Assembly: GCF_030445035.2 (NCBI RefSeq)
Contig: NC_080676.1
Span: 11,508,940-11,572,939 of the forward strand
DNA length: 64,000 bases
DNA from: Dasypus novemcinctus
Lineage: Eukaryota; Chordata; Mammalia; Cingulata; Dasypodidae
Direction: 5' to 3'
Shown: positions 1-12,400 of the stretch, piece after piece
Layout of the letters: each line of letters starts with the position of its first letter
Numbering within the stretch: position 1 is the stretch's first letter
The notes under the pieces: model-generated
Told to the model about the DNA's origin: nothing
Seen by the model: the letters and a program-made list of their open reading frames with translations, nothing else
Databases searched by the model: none
Position numbers and translations under genes: made by a program

Positions 1-1070
1 CCCATGTCATTATCTTTAACAGAGATCTTTATTTCTTCACATGGCTTCAGTCAATTGTCTAGTGTCCTTTCCTTTCAACCTACAGAAGTCCCTTTAGCAT
101 TTCTTGTAGGACTAGCCTAGTGGCCCTGTTTTTTTTTTTTCTTGGAATGTCTTAATCCCTTCTTCATTTCTGAAAGATAGTTTTGCCAGATACAGAATTC
201 CCAGTTGGCTTTTTTTTTTTTTTTTTTTTTTTGCTTTCAGCACTTTAACTATGTCATCCAACTACCTTCTTGCTTCCATGGTTTCTGATGAGAATCAGCA
301 CAATTTTATTGAGGCTCCCTTGTATGTGACACATTGCCTCTCTCTTGTGGCTCTCAGAATTCCCTTTTTATCTTTGGCATTCAACAGTTTGGCTATAATA
401 TGTTTTGGTGTGGATCTATTTGAGTTCCTTGACCATCTTGGATTTGTATATTCATATTGTTTGTTAAATTTGGGAAGTTTTCAGCCATATTTCTTTGAAT
501 AGTCTTTTTTCTCATTCTGGGATCCCCATAATACATATATTGGTACATGTGCTGGTATCCCATAGGTTCTTCAGGCTCTTTTCACTTTTCTTTTTTTCTT
601 CTTTTTGCTCCTCAGACTAGGTGATTTCAATTGTCTTATCTTCAAGTTCACTGACTCTTTCTTCTGTGAGCTCCAATCTGCTATTGAAACCCTGTAGGGA
701 ATTTTTAAATTTCTGTTACTGTGGTATTCAGCTCTGTTTGGTTCCTTTCCATACTTTCTCTCTCTCTGTTGATATTCTCTTTGTATTCATCTATATTTTC
801 TTGACATCATCTAGTTCCTTGTCCATTTTTTCTATTAGCTCTTTGAGCATATTTAGGACTATTTTTTAAAAGTCTTTGTCTGATAAGTCCCAGATTGATG
901 CTCCTCATTGCTGATTTCTAATGCTTTAATCTTCTTCTTTGCCTTTGCCATCACTTCCTGTTTCTTTGTATGTTTTGTAATTTTTTATTCAAACCTGAAC
1001 ATTTTGATATTTCAATGTGTTATCATTGGAATTTAGACTCTAAGGCATCTGTTCCTTAAGCTGATATCCA
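1..1070 (-). repeat. Old LINE-1 fragment, antisense
   Basis: The T-rich plus strand reads like the antisense of an old mammalian LINE-1. It has the familiar runs about a tracer 'cagcactttaa' segment, 'ttgggaagttttcagccat' and 'ttcaagttcactgactctttc'. There are many small differences and no open frame of note, so it is an old, dead copy. A poly-T run lies at about 210-232. The exact subfamily and ends were not determined. Confidence 0.6.
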
Positions 1071-1654
1071 GCTAGTGTTATGATATAACATTCCATGAAT
1101 GCCAGGAGCTAGCAAAACAAAACAAAACCCAAAAACAAAAAAAAAACCTATTTCCCAATCTTTGCAGATCAACATGAATGCTCTCTTTCAAAGTTTATCT
1201 ACACAAGGAGTTTAGAGGATAGTTCTAGGCCAAAGCATAGGGGTCTCCCTGATCCTTTCTGCACATGTGTCATATCTGGGACAGGTACATGTGGTCCTAG
1301 GAATTCCCTCCTTTATACTTTATCATTGCCAGTTATAGAGTTCTAGTATCAACTACAAGTTTCATTTTAAGGTTTCAGAAAATCTGAAGGGACTTAAGAA
1401 TTTAGTGCCCTAACAAGCAAATAAATTATTTCTAATTTTGTTCACTTGTCAGAAAGGAAAACTACTTTCCTTATTTAGAAGCATACACAGAAAGAAAGCA
1501 TATTTTCTGAAACATTGATTCTGGTTGTCACAGTGACAATTTGGCATAAACAGAAACTGAAGCTGCCTTTTGTCCCTTGTTAGGAGTTTTCACTTCTAGA
1601 AACAGTATATTATTCAAACAATTTTCCTCCTCCAAGGACTACTACACCCATTCA
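1071..1654. other. No recognised feature
   Basis: AT-rich sequence with an A-rich patch near 1110-1147. I see no gene, RNA or recognisable repeat here. Confidence 0.5.
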
Positions 1655-1930
1655 TTCATTCATTCATTCACTCATGCATTCAACAAATATTGAACGACTG
1701 TCTACAATGTGCTACACACTGCTGAGTGCTGAGGCATCAACACACAGAATCTCTGCAGAGGGAGGTAAACAATAAACAAGGTGTTTTCATGGGGTGATAA
1801 ATGACATGAAGAAAGTAAAACTCAAGGTGAAGCCATGGTGAGTGTGTATGGGGAGAGGCTGGGGGGAAGGGGAGAGCTGCTTTAGATAAATGGAGACCCA
1901 AATGATGAAAAGATACCCTGGCAAAAGTAG
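1655..1930 (-). repeat. L2 LINE 3' end, antisense
   Basis: An imperfect CATT tetramer run (about 1650-1680) is followed by 'caacaaatattgaacgactg', 'gtgctacacactgctgagtgc' and 'aacaataaacaag'. This is the reverse complement of the L2 3' terminus, which normally ends in AATGAATGAATG repeats. Confidence 0.7.
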
Positions 1931-2235
1931 CTACAGCTGACATGTTCAGCACATGGGGGATTGAAGCTCTTGAAATTTGGTTACTGCAACATGTAGTAAT
2001 GATAAGATTTTGGATTAAATAATATATTAAATAAAATATATTGAAATAAATTTCACCTTCTAATTTGGTCACCAAAAAAATTAAAATTACGCATGTGGTT
2101 TGCATTATATTTGTTGGAAAGCACTGATCTAGAAAGAAAGTCTTAATTCAATTCCCGTTTTTTCCAGATTGCACAAAAGAACCCAGGATCACCGTGGATG
2201 GGGTGTGTAAGGTTCTTAAAAGTTTCTGTTAATAC

Positions 2236-2425
2236 AACACTAGCTAAAATGTACTGAACACTTACCACGTGCCAGACACTGAGCTAAATGCTTTCCCTCA
2301 TTCATGAACGCATCACACCCTTGCGAAGTAAGAACCATGTTCCAACCCCATATTTCAGATGCAGAAAGGGAAGTCCAGGGAGGCCGAGTAACTTGCCTAA
2401 GGTCACAAAACCGGGAAATAAAGGC
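2236..2425 (-). repeat. MIR SINE, antisense
   Basis: The order 'gtgccagacactgagctaaatg' (split by small changes), 'tttcagatgcagaaaggga' and 'taacttgcctaaggtcac' matches the reverse complement of the MIR core and 3' part. The element abuts the CpG-rich block that begins near 2450. Confidence 0.85.
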
Positions 2426-2449
2426 GCCCCAGGTGAGGATGCCAGAGGC

Positions 2450-2900
2450 TAGTTGCTCCAGCGCATGGGAGCCGGAGGCCGGGGTCTAGGGACGCGCGCC
2501 TGGGCGGAGCGCCGCTGCGGGGCACCACCGCTTTCGCGCCACCGAGCCTGCGTCCCCGCGGCCGCCGCCCGCTGCGCCCGCCTCGGCTCCTGGGCGGGCC
2601 GGCCAGCTTCGCCTCCCTGAGGCCCAGGGTCAGAGCCCCGGGCCGGCGTTGGCCGAGCCGCAGCCCTGCCGCGCAGCCCTCCAGCCCGGCCACCTCCCCG
2701 AACGCCCCCCGCGGCCGCCCCCACTCCCACTCCCAGGGAAGGCGCCGCACCTTCTCTCTGCCCGCAATGTAGTCCTGAGCCCCAAGTGGGCTCCACCGCC
2801 ACCCACCCACCCCGCCTCCCCTCCTCTTCCAGCCCACCCTGTCTTGTAAGGTTCTAGGGACAATTACTCAGGCCCTCCCTGGAGCGGCCAGCGCCGCCCC
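2450..2900. promoter_or_regulatory. CpG island without a recognised gene
   Basis: The base composition changes sharply to G+C-rich with many CpG dinucleotides, including 'gacgcgcgcc', 'ccccgcggccgccgccc' and 'gccccgggccggcg', between AT-rich flanks. Overlapping open frames exist on both strands, but they are low-complexity Pro/Arg/Gly/Ala translations resembling no family I know. CpG islands usually mark promoters, but no exon, splice-bounded ORF or TATA box is obvious. It could be the promoter of a non-coding RNA or a distal element. It lies about 14 kb beyond the 3' end of the PAQR9 CDS. Confidence 0.7.
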
Positions 2901-2913
2901 CCCCCCCCCCCCC
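2897..2913. repeat. C17 homopolymer
   Basis: An uninterrupted run of 17 C (G on the minus strand) sits at the edge of the CpG-rich block. It could form a G-quadruplex or i-motif and is likely length-variable. Confidence 0.9.
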
Positions 2914-4299
2914 ACTACGTGTGGAGCTCTCCTTTTTTTCCCCACTTGCTGTAAGGAACTTCAGGCTGCCCCTCCCCAGGGTTGAGTGAGTCTGCGGTCA
3001 CCCAGCCCCAAGGCTGCCTCCGGGACAGAGGGCCGAGCACAGGGTCGCAGAGGCCCCGGCACTGGGAGGAGCCACGTGGCACCGTGGCTTAGCAGAAGTC
3101 TGTCACAGTTGCTTATGGGGCTGGGCAGCAGGGCTGCGGGGAGAAGAGTTCATTTGTCAAAGGTCCCCTGGTATCACAGGACAAGCCCCATCTCGTTATC
3201 CTCAGGAAGAAAGGGGAGCCCTCATCTCCACCACACTTGAATCTGACTCGGGACAGCTGCGACTCATCCTCCACCTCCTCCAGGTAGAACAAATGATGGC
3301 CTTGAGGGCTAAAACGATTCTGTGAAACAGAAGACTGAGGAAAGGGATAGCGTTGCCACCTGATGCTCAGAAAAAATCCCCAGCTTTTCCTATTTAACTT
3401 CTCTTGAAAGTTATTTTAGCCAGATTTCACCCATATAATAAAATTAAGGTGAGGCATCATGTTTTATACCACTTGTCTTGGATCCCTTTATGTTTTTATG
3501 TGCTAAGTTGGCAACTATAAACTAACAAGCATTACATTCATTACGGCATAGGTAACAAAAGAGATCAAAAGATCTGATAAAATCTCACATATTTTATATC
3601 TGATCCTTTCTGTAAGGGCTAAAACTAGAGAAAAAAAATCAAACAGAAAACTAGGATATCCATCTTTTTCATGACTTGGATCCAAATTATGGTTTTCTTA
3701 TATTCAGTGGGGTATGTGTATATATATGTTGAAATGCTTATTAAACTCATTTCTTTTTTTACTTCATGGCATTTCTATGTAACTATATTAAGAATATGAA
3801 AGAGTCTAAGCTGATATTTATAGATCATTATCGAAACAGATTTATAGTGGGGTAAGGATGAACTAATACAGTGAACCATGAATTGAGAGCTGGAGTAAAA
3901 TCCCACACAGGTCATCTTGAATGAATAATGTAGCTCTTAGTGAATTATATTTTGTACAGATAAATATTTACATGCCTTCTTCCCATCTCTCAGATTTCTA
4001 CATATACTTTTATAGTTGTATAGGCTCAAGGCACAACGGATGGAATTTATGTGAGCAGGCAGGATGTGGGACCTCTCTTCATTAATCCTATGACTTTAGA
4101 AGTTATTTATAAATTGCAAAGGTAACCGAATTCCTTAAATCTCCACCTTCTTTTAGTAATTCCTTCAGCTCTTAAGAAAAAAAAAATCTTGGCCGTTGGA
4201 AACAAGTAGTGGATTTCTGAGACAGAAAAGAGGAGATTCAAAGGTCACGTCTTACGTAGAATTTCCTTTCGTTTCAAGCTGCAGATTTTGAGTGGATGA
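2914..4299. other. No recognised feature
   Basis: Moderately G+C-rich to about 3300, then AT-rich. No gene or clear repeat was recognised. Confidence 0.45.
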
Positions 4300-4640
4300 T
4301 GTATCGGTCAGGATTTTTCAGTTGCAAGAAATAGAAACCTTCCAGCTAACTTAAGGGGAAAGAGGAAAAAGAATAAAAAATATTTATTGGAAAGCTAGGG
4401 CGTAGCTCACAGAAGTGCCTGAAGATCTGTGCAAGCAAGTCATGGAAACTGGAGATCCAGAGCAGCTGTGTGGTTCCAGGCTCACTTTGGGTGCCCACAG
4501 TGGGTCAGGGAAAGAAGTCCCACCAAGGTTCGCACAGTGGGTAGGGTCTTTCTTCAAAGGAAATTCAACATACTTCTAACATTAGAGGGGGAATGCAATA
4601 TAGGAATAAGCATGTTTGTCCAGAAAAGATGAAACTAAGC
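4300..4640 (+). repeat. Ancient interspersed repeat, family uncertain
   Basis: The sequence opens with 'ggtcaggatttttcagttgc', followed by 'gaaatagaaacc', 'aatatttattgg' and later 'ctgtgtggttccaggctcac'. This layout recurs in an old mammalian repeat that I recognise but cannot name with certainty. A related-looking block is at 7745-8080. Confidence 0.4.
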
Positions 4641-4756
4641 AACTCCTGCAGCCCTAACTTCTTTCTGCTTGCACCCCACCAGGATGCAGAACCACAGTTA
4701 ATTTTTTTAGATCAAAGATTTGTGGAGTTCCTGTCCAGTGTTAGAATTTGATACAT

Positions 4757-5150
4757 TGTTTATACTTTTTTTTTAATCCCCCTCACCCTTGTGGCTTTTT
4801 GCATGCTGTCTGCACTCTGTGTCCATTTGCTGTGGTTCTTCTGTGTCAGTATTTATTTGTTTAATGTATCCCACCCCCCACCCCCCCACCCCCGTGCCTT
4901 GCTTTGCTGTCTGCTCTCTGCATCCGTTTGCTGCGCGCTGTTCTGTGTTGTTGCTTGTCTTCCTCTTTTGTTGTGGTTGCGGCACCTTGCTGAGTTGGCT
5001 CTCTGCAGCGCTTGTGGGCCGGTGGCTCTCCGCAGCGTGTGGGCGAGCCCGCTTTCACGAGGAGGCCCCCGGGACGTGAACTCAGGGCCTCTCATATGGT
5101 AGACGGGAGCCCAACTGATTGAGCCACAGCCGCTTCCCCTGTTTATACTT
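4757..5150 (-). repeat. DAS-SINE, antisense, with 11-bp target duplications
   Basis: On the minus strand this begins with a tRNA-like head (GGGAAGCGGCTGTGGCTCAA, then an imperfect B-box) at about 5139 and ends in an A-tail at about 4768-4776. It is flanked by the direct repeat TGTTTATACTT at 4757-4767 and 5140-5150. The body is G+C-rich, unlike its AT-rich surroundings. Several open frames across it are accidental. The head differs from the four long copies further along the window, so it is probably a different, older subfamily. Confidence 0.85.
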
Positions 5151-5809
5151 AATGGATTTTAATTATTAGGGGCTGAATTTCACTGACTAAACTGGTGAGC
5201 TCTGTTCAATAATGTATTTGTTATGAGCTTTGCTAGTCAATAAACATATTGTTCATGAGCTTTGCTACTTTACATTCCTTTCCATTGAAAAATATACATT
5301 TAGTGCCTCTTTCACCCATTTTCAGCCAAAATTTAAAAAAAAAAAAATCCTAGGTAATTCTCTTCCTGTTTCTTTTTTGTTTAGAAATATGCCCAAACTC
5401 TCTGTGAAAGCTGCTTGGTGCATAACCTGCTTTGTCTTGCCAAGGAAAATGAAAGGTAAAACAGACAACTTGCCAACAATTGATTTGGGGAGAAAAGAGC
5501 TATGGCTTCCCATTTCCAGCAAAAAAGATTCATCTTTTTCTGCCGACCCTGCTGTATCAATTTGGGTTGACTTGTAGACAAGAGAATCCACCCAAGCTAG
5601 TTGGGTTGAAGGGGATTTATTTATAGGCATTGGCTGGCTTACAAACTCACTGGAAGGACTGGAGGAGTATAGGCTTGAGGTTGTGCTTACCAGAATAAGA
5701 ATTACAATGCCTCTGCTTGTGAGCAGGAAAGCCGCCACCGAAGCTCCAGAAAGGGGCAGAGTCAGGCAGCTGCTGACCACATCCTTAAGCTATTCTAATG
5801 TAGACGGTC
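5151..5809. other. No recognised feature
   Basis: Mixed-composition single-copy-looking sequence. No gene or clear repeat was recognised. Confidence 0.4.
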
Positions 5810-6294
5810 TGTGTTCACATTTGGAGAAAACTGACTTTAGGAATAAATAGGGGAAGAGAAAGTAGCAGAGGAGACTGTGAAAGAATAGCCATAGATAAGA
5901 GGGAATCCTGGGAGTGCAGGGTCATGGAAGCCATGGGAAGAAGGTTTAAAGGAGAAGGGAATGGAAAAGAGGATCGAAGAAATGACCACCAGGCAAGATG
6001 AAGGTTGTTGGAAATCTCTGCAAGAGTCATTTTGGTGAGATTAATGAAGCCAGATTGCAGTGGGTGGAGTGAGTGAGGGCAAATAAGAAAAGGTCAGTAA
6101 AGCCTGGCTGTGAAGGACAAGAGAGGGAGGGATGGTTGTTAGAGAGAACATAGTAGGGAGATGGTGCCTTTCCTTTAGAATAGAGGAGAGACTAGAAGTT
6201 TATGTTTAAATGCACGTAGAAAGCATTGAGAAGAAGTAGTTGGGTATACAGGAGAGCATTGCAGGAACCTGAGGAGGTGGTAAGGAATAGGATC
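5810..6294. repeat. Ancient LINE-like fossil (L2/L3 type), left part
   Basis: The purine-rich sequence includes 'gcaagagtcattttggtgag', 'gaagccagattgcagtgggt' and 'ctggctgtgaaggacaagag'. I recognise this as an ancient mammalian LINE-class repeat. It appears to resume after the inserted element at 7268-7500. The class assignment is uncertain. Confidence 0.4.
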
Positions 6295-7283
6295 GTATTT
6301 TAGTTTGCTAGGCTGCAGAAAGCAGTATACCAGAAATGGGTTGTTTTTTACAGTGGGCATAGCAATTTAATATTATTTATGAATTTCAAAAAAGAAAGAT
6401 AATGTTTGCACACAAATCTATTCCTCTGGGGGTGATACCCTTTGACTGTATTAGATTCAGCTGAGATGTCTTTGATTAAATTATGTTAAGATTAGAGCTT
6501 AGATTGATAGGGTGTAACTCAGGGTTGAGTTCCCATCCCCTTGATGGGCTATATAAACCATAGACATGGCAGAGGAGAGTATGTTGATCCTGGAGCTCCA
6601 GGGAGAGATAATGGAAAGAAACAAGCCCTATGCCAGCCTGTAGCTGAGAGAGAGGAAGGCTGAACCCTCATAGAAATTGGCAACCATCTTGTTTCAGCAT
6701 GTGGCAGCTGATTTTGGTGAGAAAGGAACCTTGAGTTGGACTCTTTAGGACCTCGTAACTGTAAGCTCCTACCCCAAATAAATACCCTTTATAAAGACTA
6801 ACAGATTTCTGGAACTTTGCATCAGCACCCCTTTGACTAATACAGTAGGGATTCTATTTCTTGCAACTAAATGCAAGTTTCCAGTTCTGAGGCTGAGAAA
6901 AATGTTCAGATCAAGGCATCATCAAGTGATGCTTCTCCCTGATCACTGGCGGCTGGCAATCCTGCTCTCCTCTCTCATATGGCAAGGCACATGGAGCATC
7001 TGCTGGGCTCCTCCTTCTCTCTAGGTTGCTTCAGTTTCTTCTGGATTTCTCTCTCAAACTTTTATGGCCTTCTCTGTGTCTCTCTCTGTATCTCATTTAT
7101 AAAGGCCTTCAGTAAGAGGATCAAGATCCATCCTGGGCTACATCCTAATTAAAGTAACCTCATCGAAAGGCCCTTAAATGAAGTAACAATAGGTCCATAC
7201 CCACAGGAATGAATTAACTTTAAGAACTTAATCTTCTGAGTCTATTCAGCTTCCAGTGGTCACAGATGGTAAGGAATGGGATC
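6279..7283. mobile_element. LTR-like interspersed element flanked by 16-bp near-identical repeats
   Basis: The element begins 'tagtttgctaggctgcagaa' and runs through 'ccagttctgaggctgag', 'atatggcaaggcacatgg' and 'aacctcatcgaaaggccc'. It is bounded by GGTAAGGAATAGGATC at 6279-6294 and GGTAAGGAATGGGATC at 7268-7283, with one mismatch. Its interior is split by a solo LTR (6358-6844). The family was not identified. A 16-bp duplication suggests LINE-type integration rather than the 5-bp duplication usual for a MaLR LTR. Confidence 0.55.
6358..6844 (+). mobile_element. Solo LTR of a MaLR-like family (diverged copy)
   Basis: This is the same family as 48925-49569 and 60911-61948. Shared text includes 'attatttatgaatt', 'tattagattcagctgagatg', 'taaattatgttaagatta', 'ataaataccctttataaa' and the terminal 'cagcacccctttgactaata' then CA. 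The first bases have decayed (CATAGC for TGTGGC). The flanking pentamers GTGGG (6353-6357) and GTAGG (6845-6849) form an imperfect 5-bp target duplication. It sits inside the element at 6279-7283. Confidence 0.75.
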
Positions 7284-7500
7284 AGTAACACAGGGAGAGG
7301 AAATGGCCTCAGACGGAAGGAGAGACACTTTGTATTTTAATGAGGAAAGAGAAAGGCGGAAAGGACAAGTGTAGATGATTTGTTTAGGGTGAAATTGAGG
7401 GAGATGTTCCCCTGATGGCTTCCGTTTTCTCTAGAAAGTTGGAAGCAAAAAGTCATCACTCCAGCTGAGGGTGGGAGGGGTCAGATCAGAGATTTGAAAC
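7284..7500. repeat. Ancient LINE-like fossil, right part
   Basis: This purine-rich stretch ('gaggaaatggcctcagac', 'ggaaggagagacacttt') appears to continue the fossil interrupted at 6294. Confidence 0.35.
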
Positions 7501-7744
7501 ACCTGCTATGGAGAACAGGGAAAAAGCAGTTCAGGGAACCCAGGAGGCTTACCAAGCAGCATTCAGTCCTAATACAGACATCTGTACCTAAATATGAGGT
7601 TTTTGCAAATGTTTAACATGTAGAGCCCAAAATGTGGGACTGGCTTGTCAAGGTGGGGTAAGGGACTATGCAAATCCTATTTTACAAGGCTGGGATATTA
7701 GCAAACCTTGTGGATCAAAGCTGCTCCTCATTGCAAGACATACA
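7501..7744. other. No recognised feature
   Basis: Short unique-looking stretch; nothing recognised. Confidence 0.4.
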
Positions 7745-8080
7745 GCTCAAACTGGGTTGTAAAATGAAGAGAATTTATTGGCTTACATAAGGAAAAATTC
7801 AAAGATGTGTAGGCTTTTGGCACAGATTGATCAAGGTTCCCTTTGTGATTTACTTAATTCTGCCCTATTCCATGTGCTGGCTTTATCTTTATCCTGGCTA
7901 GCCTTGGAGTAACACTTTGCCAGCAGCATCCAGGGCTGAAGATCCCAGGAAAAACGTGAACCATAAAGAAGGGATGCAGACAGGAGAGAGAGAGAAATAC
8001 CTGCCTTTTCTCTTCTTCCTTCCATCCAATCTCCCACCATTTCTTCTCTTGGCAGGATCTAACACAGAATTCAGAAGGCA
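7745..8080 (+). repeat. Ancient interspersed repeat, family uncertain
   Basis: The block starts 'agctcaaactgggttgtaaa' and has 'gaatttattggcttacataa' followed by 'ccatgtgctggctttatc' and 'cagcagcatccagggct'. This is the layout of the same old repeat class suggested at 4300-4640. Confidence 0.4.
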
Positions 8081-9470
8081 AAGGAGACTGGAGTCAGCTT
8101 CTTTGCTATGGAGAGGATCGGGGAAGGATGGGGAAATGGATCTGAAGACAGACAGACAGATGTCTGGCCCATGCCCAGACATCTCCAGTGCATAGCTTTT
8201 CCATTTTATGTCCCTCTTAGGAATGGCCCTGGAGCCAGAGAAGATCCTCCCAGCTCAAAGAACCCGAGGGCCTTGCCCCACTATGGGTTTGTGGAGGCCT
8301 TGTCTTTCCGGGACCACAGAGGCAGCTGGTGGCTGTCATGTATTGGTGACCATGGTACGTCATTAGAAATGCCCTTCTGAGCGGGAATTTGCATGTCAGT
8401 GATCCAGTTCTCCCCAGCAACTGTACAGTGAGCTGGGTGGGAGGGGTGCTGAATTTCTCCATTAGCTACATCCTGACCTGAGGGAGAGGAATGCACATCC
8501 AGAATTTCTGGGTACTTAGAGCTCACTGTAGGTATGTCAGGACTTTGGGTTGTCTTTGGGCAAGGGGACGAGAACACTTACATTGTACAAGTAGTAGCTG
8601 TATTACAGTACGGGGCGCATACACGGCAAGGAGGCTGTGGGCTGGCCAGCGAATACTTCCGGCTGCCAGCTCTTTTCCCTCCCTCCTCTTGTCATCAGGT
8701 GCTCCAGGGCTTCACTGGGGACCCAAATTGACAGGACACTTGGCTTGGACACCCGCTTCACATCGTGTCCACAGGCCTGGGAATTTGCTCTCTCATGCCC
8801 CTTGTCCTCCTACTCCCCAGAAATTGGGAATACAGTGGTATGCCTGTGTGCCACACAGCTGAGGGGTCGAAAATAATGGACAGCTGCTGTTTCAGTCTGC
8901 CTCCCCTCCCTTCCTTTGGAGAACGAACCCATGGCTTCGTGGGGTTCTGGGAAAGACTGCAAATCTCAGGCACCACACCCTGGGGCCAGAAGAGTCTGTG
9001 ACCTAAGCTAGACCAATCAGATACTGTCTCCCCCGAAAGTGAATTGGCAGCAGACACAAACAGGGCCTGAACCCAGCTGAAGTTGGCTCGTTCTGACAGC
9101 AGGGTCCTGCACGGCAGCTTGGGCAGGAGTTCCCAGGTGGAATCTCCAGCACTGCCCTGCCCCTTGTCCTTCCTGAGGCAGAGGCGGTCGGCTCTGTACC
9201 ACCTGTGAGCTCCCCTTCCCCCCTTCTTCTAGAAGCCTTCCCTTGCTTAACCTGGAGGTCATTTTCCTTTCCTGATAACCGACAGCCCCTGACTCCACTA
9301 GTCAACCTGAGCGCAAGAACTAAAGTTGGATCTCCCTGGTTAGGGTTATTTGGGACAAAGGTACTGCAAACTGACAAACAGCAGCAGGTTCTGGACCACA
9401 CTGAAGGTCATGGGCCAGACATACCCATGAAAAATAGGGAGGTGCATGGAAAAGCTTCAAACCCTGGGTT
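8081..9470. other. No recognised feature; moderately G+C-rich
   Basis: Many short overlapping frames occur on both strands, but none resembles a known protein and none has a coding-like advantage over the opposite strand. No clear repeat was recognised. Confidence 0.4.
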
Positions 9471-12400
9471 ATAAAATTACTTTCTTAGAATAGATGGTTT
9501 CAAAATAACTTTCTTCTTCATTTTAACTAGCACTGTAAAAAGTAAATATACAAAGAGGGCCTCTGCAGGACAAACTTTAAACTCTTCCCTTCTGCCAAGT
9601 GATTTTTATGCAAAGAATAATGATTTTTTTATCACGTTTATTAGTGTTAAGCATATTTTACTATTAGTTTAGGGATAATCTGTTGGCTGAAGGATATTTT
9701 CTGAGCATGCGCAGAAGCATAGAAATGCAGTCCTAAACACTATGCTTACAAATAATTTATTATTTCGTACATTTGTTTTTCAGCAAAAATGCATAGTCAT
9801 TATTTATTTCATATCAAGGCTGTAGGGAACAAGTGTCTCAGAAAACGAAAATGATAGCAAACTACAGAACAAAAATGAGTCACAATTTAGTTCAGCTACG
9901 TGCAGAGAACTGACCAAAGTGGTATCTATTTCTATAGATTATTTTGCTCCATTTATCAGGCAATGTGGAATTACGATTAATGCCTTTCTGTCAGAATACA
10001 TTATTGATTTGAAACCACATTACCAGTCCATGTACACAAGTTCACACATCCTGAGAAAGCATCTCTAGCTGGCTGAGTACAGCTGTTTAGAATGTGGGTG
10101 AAGACTGGAGTCAGGGTAGTGGAAGAATTAATTTAGCAAGCAGTGGGAAACAATTATGGTTTCTTTCTTCATGCCTGCATCATCCTTTACTCCCTTCTTC
10201 CTCCATTATCACCATTAAAAGAACTATAAAAAGAAATACTGACACAGAGAGGTCTCTGTTTGGTCACTGTTCAATCCCCTCTCTGCCGCTGACCTGAGGA
10301 AAAAAATGAACACGACTTTCCATTAATGCCCTCTACTGCAGAAGGGGACTGCAGGCTGTGCAGCCTGGTAAATCTGAATTTAAATCCTTAATTTAGAAAT
10401 GGATGAACCTTCGTAAGGCAGATGGTCTGAGATGGCCTAAATATGTGTGGGATCCTTCTAGAGAACCCATCTTTGTCTTCAAGGCTGCATTTGTAGGAAG
10501 TAAAGGCTTTCCGGGTGATGCAAATAGGCTGGGCGAGGGTTAAAGTGAAGAGGTTTGGGGCCACCTCATGTTTAATGCAGGTAATAGAGAAGCAGCCTCC
10601 CTCAGCCATGAATCATAGGAAGCCTGTTCCCTGCGTATGTAGCCATGGCACGGGGCTTCAGTGTTCTTTCCACACCGAAGAAACACGGGGCAACGGGCCC
10701 AGGGTTGTACATTTTACTGGCTATTATTTGCTGTGGTTATACCTTCATCAGAAAGGGATGTGTGCCTTACCTCGTTAATGTCTTGGTACTCAATTGCTTA
10801 GTTAGGATAATTTTGCTGGTAGACTCCAGAAACGAATACCAAACTGGTAGAAAAGTAGAGCTTCTGTGCTAAGCCTTACTGGGAGCATGAAGTTAATGAC
10901 GCTTCTAACCAGAATAAAAGAAAGACTTATCAATATAACCATATTACATACCTAGAACATATCTCTGGTCAGCTTTCATCTTTTTTTTTTTTTTAATGTT
11001 TTTTACCCTTCTTTGAGCTATACATTATTTACATTTTTAAAGGCCAATTAGGTCTTTATCATTTGGATAAGAGCTCGTGGTGATTAAATTCCCAGGACAA
11101 AGATGAGGCTTTCCAAAAAGTGCTGGTTCTCATCTGTGTGCTAAGGCCCATTTTTACAAACAGATTGCTATTATAAACTTCTAAAATATAAAATTAAAAT
11201 ACTTCTTTTAAAAATGCCCCCTTCATTTTCTTTTTTGCATCTAGCATATCAAAAGCAGATTGTGCTTTCTAACTAGAGACAAAACCAAAGGAAGAAATGA
11301 GTGTATGTCCCCATGCTTCTTTCAACTAGAACTAGAGAAGAGTTTATTTACACTGTACTCTCTCAATATGGTAGTGAGCCATGGGGAGCAGCCGCCTCTG
11401 CAGCACTGCTGAATAACCAACTGAAGATCCCCTACTCCAACTTGAGTGCTTATTGCATGTTTTGGGTGGAGCTGTAAGGCATGAGAGAGGTGGCCTGCCA
11501 CTTTTACACATTCAAGAGTAATTTTCTGCATTCCAGAACTTTAGGTTTCCTAGCGTGTTAGGAAGAGCTTCTGAAGATTGCTCCAGAACAAAAAGCATTA
11601 AAGCTCAGACAGGACATTCAGAAGCAAAATATATTGGGGAACATTTCAAAAGCTCAATTAAAAGGCTGTTTTTCCTTTGAGTTAAATAGTAAAGGAGTGA
11701 GCATGTGATTATATATGGCTGTGTGTTCAGAGCTTTCAAAAGTCACATCCTGCCACAATTAACAGCCAAATGAACATTTTTTGGTCTCTGACCTATAAAT
11801 AAACACTCTAATTCTGCAACTTGCTCACAGATTAAGAAACCATTCTAAAACAAAAACTAACAACTGGCTAGAAATTTGCTTGTCAGAAATGCAATACATT
11901 TGTTTTACCAACAAGAAAAAAACAATTTGCATTCGTTTTTTGGAATAGTGACTAAGAACTGACCCCATTTTCACAATAGGGAATAATTATTCATAATATG
12001 GAAGAAGAAATGAAATCTTTAATAGGAAGGCATGTGGCCTTTCACAAAGAAATACAGCAGTGCTTGGCTTGAACCACTGAATACTTCCTTTTTCAATGTG
12101 TCTATGCTTCTTTGCTTTGTCAGGTGACACATGTTAGGGAATACTGGCAATCCTTCAAGAAAAGAGAGTCAAAAGGTGATTTAATGACAAAATTGGCTGG
12201 CGCTATCCCCTAATGCTCTTTTGTCTTATGCTCTAATTTTATGGAAACAAATTAAGAATGTTAAGCCATAAGATAAGAGTACAAAATACCTGAGCACAAG
12301 TGATGGGGCAAAAGCTGCAAGATGGGGTTAGGCTGCCAAATGCAATTCCTCGCCTGCCTATTTGAATGGCTAACACCCTGGGAGTTCACATGCTTTTCTA

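Noticed and set aside
2403-2849. Overlapping 66-144 codon frames in the orphan CpG island
   Set aside because: Frames are open on both strands because stops are rare in G+C-rich DNA. There is no similarity or consistent start context.
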